A stretch of 64,000 nucleotides of DNA from Lasioglossum baleicum. Its lineage: Eukaryota > Arthropoda > Insecta > Hymenoptera > Halictidae. Position 1 is the first letter of the stretch. Every line of letters begins with the position of its first letter. This document shows positions 1-9,007 of this stretch, in pieces. The stretch spans positions 124,001 to 188,000 of the forward strand of contig NW_027469341.1 of assembly GCF_051020765.1 (NCBI RefSeq). Reading direction: 5' to 3'. A model generated the notes under the pieces. It saw only the letters and a program-made list of their open reading frames with translations. It did no database searches and was not told where the DNA came from. The position numbers and the translations under genes were made by a program.

Positions 1-634
1 CATAACGCATAACGCATAACGCATAACGCATAACCCATAACGCATAACGCATAACGCATAACGCATAACGCATAACGCATAACGCATAACGCATAACGCA
101 TAACGCATAACGGATAACGCATAACGGATAACGCAAACGCATAACGCATAACGCATAACGCATAACGCATAACGCATAACGCATAACGCATAACGCATAA
201 CGCATAACGCATAACGCATAACGCATAACGCATAACGCATAACGCATAACGCATAACGCATAACGCATAACGCATAACGCATAACGCATCACGCATAACG
301 CATAACGTATAACGCGTAACGCATAACACATATCGCATAACGCATAACGCATAACGCATAACGCTTAACGCATAACGCATAACGCATAACGCATAACGCA
401 TAACGGATAACGCATAACGCATAACGCATAACGGATAACGCACAACGCATAACGCATAACGCATAACGCATAACGCATAACGCATAACGCATAACGCATA
501 ACGCATAACGCATAACGCATAACGCATAACGCATAACGCATAACGCATAACGCATAACGCATAACGCATAACCCATAACCCATAACGCATAACGCATAAC
601 GCATAACGCATAACGCATAACGCATAACGCATAA
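1..634. repeat. Heptamer satellite (GCATAAC)n, block 1
   Basis: Tandem GCATAAC units run in from the left edge up to the first LTR-like element. Variant units include CCATAAC near 34, two GGATAAC near 111 and 125, a 6-bp unit CAAACG at 134-139, GCATCAC at 287, GTATAAC, GCGTAAC, ACATATC, GCTTAAC, GCACAAC near 440 and a double CCC variant starting at 572. The same variant order recurs before the third LTR copy at an offset of 6,314 bp, exact from about 287 onward and off by whole units further left. This block is therefore a segmental duplicate of about 6315-6948. No gene or regulatory site is visible. Minus-strand reading frames here are stop-free only because the heptamer is. Confidence 0.97.
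630..634. repeat. Left target-site duplication CATAA of LTR copy 1
   Basis: CATAA sits immediately before the TG of the element and is repeated immediately after its terminal CA. If the element simply interrupted the array, the satellite would resume with CG; it resumes with CATAACG instead, as expected for a 5-bp duplication. A 2-bp loss at the junction would give the same picture. The equivalent sites are 4092-4096 and 4594-4598 for copy 2, and 6944-6948 and 7460-7464 for copy 3. Confidence 0.65.
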
Positions 635-648
635 TGTTTCGACTTCGA

Positions 649-659
649 CCGACGGTCGG
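649..659. repeat. Small palindrome near the left end of LTR copy 1
   Basis: CCGAC, one G, then GTCGG form a perfect 5-bp inverted repeat 14 bp inside the element. It is conserved in the other two copies. No function can be assigned; it could be a chance hairpin or a protein-binding site. Confidence 0.5.
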
Positions 660-778
660 AAAGCCTGAGTGCCGGGATCGCCCAGGTTTGGACGCGCGAG
701 GAAAGGTAACGGTCACGACACAAGGATTAAAGAAGACTCGCGGTGGACGATGTGATGGAGATCAATGACGAACGTTGA

Positions 779-784
779 TTTATT
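779..784 (-). promoter_or_regulatory. Candidate polyadenylation signal AATAAA in LTR copy 1
   Basis: The plus strand reads TTTATT, so the minus strand reads AATAAA, at 4241-4246 in copy 2 and 7093-7098 in copy 3. In the minus orientation it is followed by about 144 bp to the LTR end, a plausible length for the end of R plus U5. It is the main internal evidence for orientation. No convincing TATA box is visible; a TCACTC initiator-like hexamer lies upstream near 892-897 but is weak. Confidence 0.4.
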
Positions 785-985
785 GATATGAAAGAAGTGG
801 AGCGCGCACGGCTCTGACCCGCGTGAATTCCAGAAAAGCAGGTGTTACAAAAGGTTTTTGAACCAGAGTGTTTCTGTGCGCGATGAACCAGAGAGAGTGA
901 CCCCGCTTCGCCGAGGGGGTTCCCGAATAGGCCCAAGTCGACGAACGCGGTGGTCCGCGATTGGCGGATCGATCGCAGAGTCGAT

Positions 986-1145
986 TGTTTCGGGATTCGA
1001 ATCGAGGTAGTTTACGGGTCACGACGGCGAGCCGTTGAGAACGCGGTGTCGAAAATAATAACACGCGGCGTGTGTTCTTGAAATTGGTAGAAAAACCCGG
1101 CGTGTCTCAATCGACCGGTAAACTTCTCGATTTGAATCCCGAACA
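986..1145. repeat. 160-bp imperfect foldback at the right end of LTR copy 1
   Basis: The arm 986-1020 (35 nt, starting TGTTTCGGGATTCG) matches the reverse complement of 1113-1145 (33 nt, starting TGTTCGGGATTC) at 30 of 35 aligned columns, with two single-base gaps and three mismatches. The midpoint between the arms falls at about 1066.5. A perfect 13-bp palindrome, ACACGC-G-GCGTGT at 1061-1073, is centred at 1067, so the structure is symmetric. A shorter match (TTGAGA followed by ACGC) occurs on both sides of the loop. It could be an inverted duplication within U3 of the LTR, or a remnant of a small foldback element. Only the right arm coincides with an end of the whole 511-bp element, and no target duplication flanks the 160-bp piece itself. 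Confidence 0.75.
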
Positions 1146-1150
1146 CATAA
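1146..1150. repeat. Right target-site duplication CATAA of LTR copy 1
   Basis: This repeats the CATAA found just left of the element. The boundary carries a one-base ambiguity, because ACATAAC also occurs elsewhere as an ordinary satellite variant. Confidence 0.6.
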
Positions 1151-1557
1151 CGCATAACGCATAACGCATAACGCAAACGCATAACGCATAACGCATAACG
1201 CATAACGCATAACGCATAACGCATAACGCATAACGCATAACCCATAACCCATAACGCATAACGCATAACGCATAACGCATAACGCATAACGCATAACGCA
1301 TAACGCATAACGCATAACGCATAACGCATAACGCATAACGCATAACGCATAACGCATAACGCATAACGGATAACGCAAGAAGCATAACGCATAACGCATA
1401 AAGCATAACGCATAACGCATAACGCATAACGCATAACGCATAACGCATAACGCATAACGCATAACGCATAACGTATAACGCATAACGCATAACGCATAAC
1501 GCTTAACGCATAACGCATTACGCATAACGCATAACGCATAACGCATAACGCTTAACG

Positions 1558-1568
1558 CATAGCTCATA
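1558..1568. repeat. First GCATAGC-TCATAAC landmark
   Basis: This is the first instance of a compound variant that recurs throughout the window, for example with CATAG starting at 10161, 12548, 16293 and 63471. It usually sits in a fixed sentence of variants: GCTTAAC, GCATTAC, GCATAAT, GCTTAAC, GCATAGC, TCATAAC, then GCTTAAC (or GCAGAAC plus GCTTAAC), then GGATAAC. A sister class has CCATAAC in place of TCATAAC. It serves here as a landmark for higher-order repeat copies. Confidence 0.8.
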
Positions 1569-1759
1569 ACGCATAACGCATAACGCTTAACGCATAACGC
1601 ATAACGCATAACGCATAACGCATAACGCATAACGCATAACGGATAACGCATAACGCATAACGCATAACGCATAACGCATAACGCATAACGCATAACGCAT
1701 AACGCATAACGCATAACGCATAACGCATAACGCATAACGCATAACGCATAACGCATAAC

Positions 1760-2260
1760 GCGTAACGCATAATGCATAACGCATAACGCTTAACGCATAG
1801 CCCATAACGCATAACGCATAACGCATCGCGCATAACGCATAACGGATAACGCATAACGCATAACGCATAACGGATAACGCATAACGCATAACGCATAACG
1901 CATAACGAATTACGCATAACGCATAACCCATGACGCATAACGCATAACGCATAACGCATAACGCATAACGCATAACGCATAACGCATAACGCATAACGGA
2001 TAACGCAAGACGCATAACGCATAACGCATAAAGCATAACGCATAACGCATAACGCATAACGCATAAAGCATAACGCATAACGCATAACACATATCGCATA
2101 ACGCATAACGCATAACGCTTAACGCATAACGCATAACGCATAACGGATAACGCATAACGCATAACGCATAACGCATAACGCATAACGCATAACGCATAAC
2201 GCATAACGCATAACGCATAACGCATAACGCATAACGCATAACACATATCGCATAACGCAT
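1760..2260. repeat. Higher-order cassette, copy 1
   Basis: The cassette starts at a GCGTAAC unit and runs in fixed order: GCATAAT, GCTTAAC, GCATAGC-CCATAAC, GCATCGC, two GGATAAC, GAATTAC, CCATGAC, GGATAAC, GCAAGAC, two GCATAAA, ACATATC, GCTTAAC, GGATAAC, ACATATC. The same order recurs from 2565, 3167 and 4837, at spacings of 805, 602 and 1,670 bp. Copies differ mainly by whole numbers of plain heptamers between landmarks, the mark of unequal exchange or replication slippage. Confidence 0.85.
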
Positions 2261-2564
2261 AACGCATAACGCATAACGCATAACGCATAACGCATAACGC
2301 ATAACGCATAACGCATAACGCATAACGCATAACGCATAACGCATAACGCATAACGCATAACGCATAACGAATTACGCATAACGCATATCGCATAACACAT
2401 AACGCTTAACGCATAACGCTTAACGCATAACGCATTACGCATAACGCATAACGCATAACGGATAACGCATGACGCATAACGCATAACGCATAACGCATAA
2501 CGCATAACGCATAACGCATAACGCATAACGCATAACGCATAACGCATAACGCATAACGCATAAC

Positions 2565-3060
2565 GCGTAACGCATAATGCATAACGCATAACGCTTAACG
2601 CATAGCCCATAACGCATAACGCATAACGCATCGCGCATAACGCATAACGGATAACGCATAACGCATAACGCATAACGGATAACGCATAACGCATAACGCA
2701 TAACGCATAACGCATAACGAATTACGCATAACGCATAACCCATGACGCATAACGCATAACGCATAACGCATAACGCATAACGCATAACGCATAACGCATA
2801 ACGGATAACGCAAGACGCATAACGCATAACGCATAACGCATAAAGCATAACGCATAACGCATAACGCATAACGCATAAAGCATAACGCATAACGCATAAC
2901 ACATATCGCATAACGCATAACGCATAACGCTTAACGCATAACGCATAACGCATAACGGATAACGCATAACGCATAACGCATAACGCATAACGCATAACGC
3001 ATAACGCATAACGCATAACGCATAACGCATAACGCATAACACATATCGCATAACGCATAA
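2565..3060. repeat. Higher-order cassette, copy 2
   Basis: This repeats the landmark order of the copy at 1760, including GCATAGC-CCATAAC at 2601, GAATTAC near 2718, CCATGAC near 2740, GCAAGAC near 2811 and ACATATC near 2899 and 3040. Spacer heptamer counts differ slightly from copy 1. Confidence 0.85.
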
Positions 3061-3166
3061 CGCATAACGCATAACGCATAACGCATAACGCATAACGCAT
3101 AACGCATAACGCATAACGCATAACGCATAACGCATAACGCATAACGCATAACGCATAACGCATAAC

Positions 3167-3650
3167 GCGTAACGCATAATGCATAACGCATAACGCTTAA
3201 CGCATAGCCCATAACGCATAACGCATAACGCATCGCGCATAACGCATAACGGATAACGCATAACGCATAACGCATAACGGATAACGCATAACGCATAACG
3301 CATAACGCATAACGCATAACGAATTACGCATAACGCATAACCCATGACGCATAACGCATAACGCATAACGCATAACGCATAACGCATAACGCATAACGGA
3401 TAACGCAAGACGCATAACGCATAACGCATAAAGCATAACGCATAACGCATAACGCATAACGCATAAAGCATAACGCATAACGCATAACACATATCGCATA
3501 ACGCATAACGCATAACGCTTAACGCATAACGCATAACGCATAACGGATAACGCATAACGCATAACGCATAACGCATAACGCATAACGCATAACGCATAAC
3601 GCATAACGCATAACGCATAACGCATAACACATATCGCATAACGCATAACG
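3167..3650. repeat. Higher-order cassette, copy 3
   Basis: Directly adjoins copy 2 at a 602-bp period (86 heptamers). It carries GCATAGC-CCATAAC at 3203 and the rest of the landmark series, ending with ACATATC near 3626, after which the array becomes nearly pure. Confidence 0.85.
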
Positions 3651-4096
3651 CATAACGCATAACGCATAACGCATAACGCATAACGCATAACGCATAACGC
3701 ATAACGCATAACGCATAACGCATAACGCATAACGCATAACGCATAACGCATAACGCATAACGCATAACGCATAACGCATAACGCATAACGCATAACGCAT
3801 AACGCATAACGCATAACGCATAACGCATAACGCATAACGCATAACGCATAACGCATAACGCATAACGCATAACGCACAACGCATAACGCATAACGCATAA
3901 CGCATAACGCATAACGCATAACGCATAACGCATAACGCATAACGCATAACGCATAACGCATAACGCATAACGCATAACGCATAACGCATAACGCATAACG
4001 CATAACGCATCGCGCATAACGCATAACCCATAACCCATAACGCATAACGCATAACGCATAACGCATAACGCATAACGCATAACGCATAACGCATAA

Positions 4097-4593
4097 TGTT
4101 TCGACTTCGACCGACGGTCGGAAAGCCTGAGTGCCGGGATCGCCCAGGTTTGGACGCGCGAGGAAAGGTAACGGTCACGACACAAGGATTAAAGAAGACT
4201 CGCGGTGGACGATGTGATGGAGATCAATGACGAACGTTGATTTATTGATATGAAAGAAGTGGAGCGCGCACGGCTCTGACCCGCGTGAATTCCAGAAAAG
4301 CAGGTGTTACAAAAGGTTTTTGAACCAGAGTGTTTCTGTGCGCGATGAACCAGAGAGAGTGACCCCGCTTCGCCGAGGGGGTTCCCGAATAGGCCCAAGT
4401 CGACGAACGCGGTGGTCCGCGATTGGCGGATCGATCGCAGAGTCGATTGTTTCGGGATTTTACGGGTCACGACGGCGAGCCGTTGAGAACGCGGTGTCGA
4501 AAATAATAACACGCGGCGTGTGTTCTTGAAATTGGTAGAAAAACCCGGCGTGTCTCAATCGACCGGTAAACTTCTCGATTTGAATCCCGAACA
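4097..4593 (-). mobile_element. Solo-LTR-like element, copy 2 (497 bp, internal 14-bp deletion)
   Basis: Same element as at 635-1145, with the same TG and CA ends and CATAA at 4092-4096 and 4594-4598. The single difference I find from copy 1 is the absence of the 14 bp corresponding to 998-1011; the junction lies between 4459 and 4460. The lost segment is inside the left arm of the 160-bp foldback, so this copy can no longer form the full stem. Its left flank shares GCACAAC and the double CCC variant with copies 1 and 3 but with three extra heptamers between them. Its right flank has three intact units before CAAACG instead of four. Confidence 0.68.
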
Positions 4594-4836
4594 CATAACG
4601 CATAACGCATAACGCAAACGCATAACGCATAACGCATAACGCATAACGCATAACGCATAACGCATAACGCATAACGCATAACCCATAACCCATAACGCAT
4701 AACGCATAACGCATAACGCATAACGCATAACGCATAACGCATAACGCATAACGCATAACGCATAACGCATAACGCATAACGCATAACGCATAACGCATAA
4801 CGCATAACGCATAACGCATAACGCATAACGCATAAC

Positions 4837-5340
4837 GCGTAACGCATAATGCATAACGCATAACGCTTAACGCATAGCCCATAACGCATAACGCATAACG
4901 CATCGCGCATAACGCATAACGGATAACGCATAACGCATAACGCATAACGGATAACGCATAACGCATAACGCATAACGCATAACGAATTACGCATAACGCA
5001 TAACCCATGACGCATAACGCATAACGCATAACGCATAACGCATAACGCATAACGCATAACGCATAACGCATAACGCATAACGGATAACGCAAGACGCATA
5101 ACGCATAACGCATAAAGCATAACGCATAACGCATAACGCATAACGCATAAAGCATAACGCATAACGCATAACACATATCGCATAACGCATAACGCATAAC
5201 GCTTAACGCATAACGCATAACGCATAACGGATAACGCATAACGCATAACGCATAACGCATAACGCATAACGCATAACGCATAACGCATAACGCATAACGC
5301 ATAACGCATAACGCATAACGCATAACACATATCGCATAAC
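4837..5340. repeat. Higher-order cassette, copy 4
   Basis: Fourth copy of the cassette at 1760, with GCATAGC-CCATAAC at 4873, GAATTAC, CCATGAC, GCAAGAC, two GCATAAA and ACATATC in the same order. As with copy 1, it is followed further right by a second GAATTAC (near 5438; near 2367 after copy 1). Confidence 0.85.
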
Positions 5341-5543
5341 GCATAACGCATAACGCATAACGCATAACGCATAACGCATAACGCATAACGCATAACGCAT
5401 AACGCATAACGCATAACGCATAACGCATAACGCATAACGAATTACGCATAACGCATATCGCATAACACATAACGCTTAACGCATAACGCTTAACGCATAA
5501 CGCATTACGCATAACGCATAACGCATAACGGATAACGCATGAC

Positions 5544-6264
5544 GCATAACGCATAACGCATAACGCATAACGCATAACGCATAACGCATAACGCATAACG
5601 CATAACGCATAACGCATAACGCATAACGCATAACGCATAACGCATAACGCATAACGCATAACGCATAACGCATAACGCATAACGCATAACGCATAACGCA
5701 TAACGCATAACGCATAACGCATAACGCATAACGCATAACGCATAACGCATAACGCATAACGCATAACGCATAACGCATAACGCATAACGCATAACGCATA
5801 ACGCATAACGCATAACGCATAACGCATAACGCATAACGCATAACGCATAACGCATAACGCATAACGCATAACGCATAACGCATAACGCATAACGCATAAC
5901 GCATAACGCATAACGCATAACGCATAACGCATAACGCATAACGCATAACGCATAACGCATAACGCATAACGCATAACGCATAACGCATAACGCATAACGC
6001 ATAACGCATAACGCATAACGCATAACGCATAACGCATAACGCATAACGCATAACGCATAACGCATAACGCATAACGCATAACGCATAACGCATAACGCAT
6101 AACGCATAACGCATAACGCATAACGCATAACGCATAACGCATAACGCATAACGCATAACGCATAACGCATAACGCATAACGCATAACGCATAACGCATAA
6201 CGCATAACGCATAACGCATAACGCATAACGCATAACGCATAACGCATAACGCATAACGCATAAC
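5544..6264. repeat. Longest unbroken pure heptamer run (about 720 bp)
   Basis: Between a GCATGAC unit ending near 5543 and a GCTTAAC unit near 6265 every unit reads GCATAAC, about 103 in a row. This is the longest variant-free stretch I can find. Other pure runs reach about 430-550 bp, for example 33730-34215, 34345-34840, 39185-39710, 41500-42020 and 46910-47455. Confidence 0.85.
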
Positions 6265-6948
6265 GCTTAACGCATAACGCATTACGCATAACGCATAACG
6301 CATAACGCATAACGCATAACCCATAACGCATAACGCATAACGCATAACGCATAACGCATAACGCATAACGCATAACGCATAACGCATAACGCATAACGCA
6401 TAACGGATAACGCATAACGGATAACGCAAACGCATAACGCATAACGCATAACGCATAACGCATAACGCATAACGCATAACGCATAACGCATAACGCATAA
6501 CGCATAACGCATAACGCATAACGCATAACGCATAACGCATAACGCATAACGCATAACGCATAACGCATAACGCATAACGCATAACGCATAACGCATAACG
6601 CATCACGCATAACGCATAACGTATAACGCGTAACGCATAACACATATCGCATAACGCATAACGCATAACGCATAACGCTTAACGCATAACGCATAACGCA
6701 TAACGCATAACGCATAACGGATAACGCATAACGCATAACGCATAACGGATAACGCACAACGCATAACGCATAACGCATAACGCATAACGCATAACGCATA
6801 ACGCATAACGCATAACGCATAACGCATAACGCATAACGCATAACGCATAACGCATAACGCATAACGCATAACGCATAACGCATAACCCATAACCCATAAC
6901 GCATAACGCATAACGCATAACGCATAACGCATAACGCATAACGCATAA

Positions 6949-7459
6949 TGTTTCGACTTCGACCGACGGTCGGAAAGCCTGAGTGCCGGGATCGCCCAGG
7001 TTTGGACGCGCGAGGAAAGGTAACGGTCACGACACAAGGATTAAAGAAGACTCGCGGTGGACGATGTGATGGAGATCAATGACGAACGTTGATTTATTGA
7101 TATGAAAGAAGTGGAGCGCGCACGGCTCTGACCCGCGTGAATTCCAGAAAAGCAGGTGTTACAAAAGGTTTTTGAACCAGAGTGTTTCTGTGCGCGATGA
7201 ACCAGAGAGAGTGACCCCGCTTCGCCGAGGGGGTTCCCGAATAGGCCCAAGTCGACGAACGCGGTGGTCCGCGATTGGCGGATCGATCGCAGAGTCGATT
7301 GTTTCGGGATTCGAATGGAGGTAGTTTACGGGTCACGACGGCGAGCCGTTGAGAACGCGGTGTCGAAAATAATAACACGCGGCGTGTGTTCTTGAAATTG
7401 GTAGAAAAACCCGGCGTGTCTCAATCGACCGGTAAACTTCTCGATTTGAATCCCGAACA
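6949..7459 (-). mobile_element. Solo-LTR-like element, copy 3 (511 bp)
   Basis: Same element and length as copy 1, flanked by CATAA at 6944-6948 and 7460-7464. Read side by side with copy 1, I find one substitution: G at 7317 where copy 1 has C at 1003, inside the left foldback arm. The left flanking satellite matches that of copy 1 for more than 600 bp at an offset of 6,314 bp. This copy therefore arose with copy 1 by duplication of a satellite segment, not by a separate insertion. Confidence 0.68.
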
Positions 7460-9007
7460 CATAACGCATAACGCATAACGCATAACGCAAACGCATAACG
7501 CATAACGCATAACGCATAACGCATAACGCATAACGCATAACGCATAACCCATAACCCATAACGCATAACGCATAACGCATAACGCATAACGCATAACGCA
7601 TAACGCATAACGCATAACGCATAACGCATAACGCATAACGCATAACGCATAACGCATAACGCATAACGCATAACGCATAACGCATAACGCATAACGCATA
7701 ACGCATAACGCATAACGCATAACGCATAACGCATAACGCATAACGCATAACGCATAACGCATAACGCATAACGCATAACGCATAACGCATAACGCATAAC
7801 GCATAACGCATAACGGATAACGCATAACGCATAACGCATAACGCATAACGCATAACGCATAACGCATAACGGATAACGCATAACGCATAACGCATAACGC
7901 ATAACGCATAACGCATAACGCATAACGCATAACGCTTAACGCATAACGCATTACGCATAACGCATAACGCATAATGCATAACGCATAACGCTTAACGCGT
8001 AGCTCATAACGCATAACGCAGAACGCTTAACGCATAACGCATAACGGATAACGCATAACGCATAACGCATAACGCATAACGCATAACGCATAACGCATAA
8101 CGCATAACGCATAACGCATAACGCATAACACATAACCCATAACGCATAACGCATAACGCATAACGCATAACGCATATCACATAACGCATAACGCATAACG
8201 CATAACGCATAACGCATAACGCATGACGCATAACGCATAACGCATAACGCATAACGCATAACGCATAACGCATAACGCATAACGCATAACGCATAACGCA
8301 TAACGCATAACGCATAACGCATAACGCATAACGCATAACGCATAACGCATAACGCATAACGCATAACGCATAACGCATAACGCATAACGCATAACGCATA
8401 ACGCATAACGCATAACGCATAACGCATAACGCATAACGCATAACGCATAACGCATAACGCATAACGCATAACGCATAACGCATAACGCATAACGCATAAC
8501 GCATAACGCATAACGCATAACGCATAACGAATTACGCATAACGCATAACGCATATCGCATAACACATAACGCTTAACGCATAACGCTTAACGCATAACGC
8601 ATAACGGATAACGCAAGACGCATAACGCATAACGCATAAAGCATAACGCATAACGCATAACGCATAACGCATAACGCATAACGCATAACGCATAACGGAT
8701 AACGCAAGACGCATAACGCATAACGCATAAAGCATAACGCATAACGCATAACGCATAACGCATAACGCATAACGCATAACGCATAACGCATAACGCATAA
8801 CGCATAACGCATAACGCATAACGCATAACGCATAACGCATAACGCATAACGCATAACGCATAACGCATAACGCATAACGCATAACGCATAACGCATAACG
8901 CATAACGCATAACGCATAACGCATAACGCATAACGCATAACGCATAACGCATAACGCATAACGCATAACGCATAACGCATAACGCATAACGCATAACGCA
9001 TAACGAA

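Larger units (their letters stand above)
635..1145 (-). mobile_element. Solo-LTR-like element, copy 1 (511 bp)
   Basis: This is a unique, non-satellite segment with TG at its left end, CA at its right end and short imperfect terminal inverted repeats (TGTTTCG on the plus strand, TGTTCGG read from the other end). It is flanked by CATAA on both sides. On the minus strand an AATAAA motif lies about 150 bp from the 3' end, where an LTR R region would end, so minus is the likely transcriptional orientation. No primer-binding site, polypurine tract, gag or pol lies beside it, which makes it a lone LTR, as left by recombination between the two LTRs of a provirus-like copy. Short TG...CA termini and 4-6 bp duplications are typical of Ty3/gypsy, Copia and BEL/Pao families; the sequence does not decide which. 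Short open frames inside it resemble no family I know. The alternative is a foldback or MITE-like element, because 986-1145 is an imperfect palindrome. Confidence 0.68.
1146..4096. repeat. Heptamer satellite, block 2
   Basis: About 2.95 kb of GCATAAC units between LTR copies 1 and 2. It opens with four intact units, then the 6-bp unit CAAACG at 1174-1179 and a double CCC variant at 1241-1250. The middle is dominated by a higher-order cassette annotated separately. The right end, from about 3640, is nearly pure heptamer apart from GCACAAC at about 3874, GCATCGC near 4008 and the double CCC variant at 4027 that precedes LTR copy 2. There is no gene. Confidence 0.97.
4594..6948. repeat. Heptamer satellite, block 3
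   Basis: Satellite between LTR copies 2 and 3. It begins with three intact units, CAAACG at 4615-4620 and a double CCC variant at 4682, then a fourth copy of the higher-order cassette, then a very long pure run. The right end, from about 6310, repeats the variant order of the window's first 634 bp (GGATAAC twice, CAAACG at 6427-6432, GCATCAC near 6601, GTATAAC, GCGTAAC, ACATATC, GCACAAC, double CCC at 6886). There is no gene. Confidence 0.97.

Noticed and set aside
901..920. Transcription terminator hairpin (CCCC...GGGG) in LTR copy 1
   Set aside because: The stem is short and bulged, no T-run follows, and it lies in the middle of the element in a probable eukaryotic context.
986..1006. tRNA- or SINE-like B box (ATTCGAATC) in the LTR-like element
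   Set aside because: No A box at the right spacing, no T-arm stem and no cloverleaf. The motif is explained by the foldback arm.
780..1064. 94-codon minus-strand frame in LTR copies 1 and 3 (also 7094-7378)
   Set aside because: It lies inside the LTR-like element, is altered by the 14-bp change in copy 2, and shows no recognisable motif. A random open frame of this size is expected.
4320..4529. 69-codon plus-strand frame in LTR copy 2
   Set aside because: It is open only because of the 14-bp difference; copies 1 and 3 do not keep it, and the product resembles no family I know.
4467..7030. Very long minus-strand open frames, up to 856 codons, across satellite and LTR
   Set aside because: The heptamer has no stop on the minus strand in any frame, so open frames arise by default and end only at variant units. 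All frames give the same seven-residue cycle, and no domain, start context or codon bias supports a protein.
635..7459. A full retrotransposon with copies 1, 2 and 3 as its LTRs
   Set aside because: The DNA between the copies is plain satellite with no gag, pol, primer-binding site or polypurine tract, and each copy has its own CATAA on both sides.
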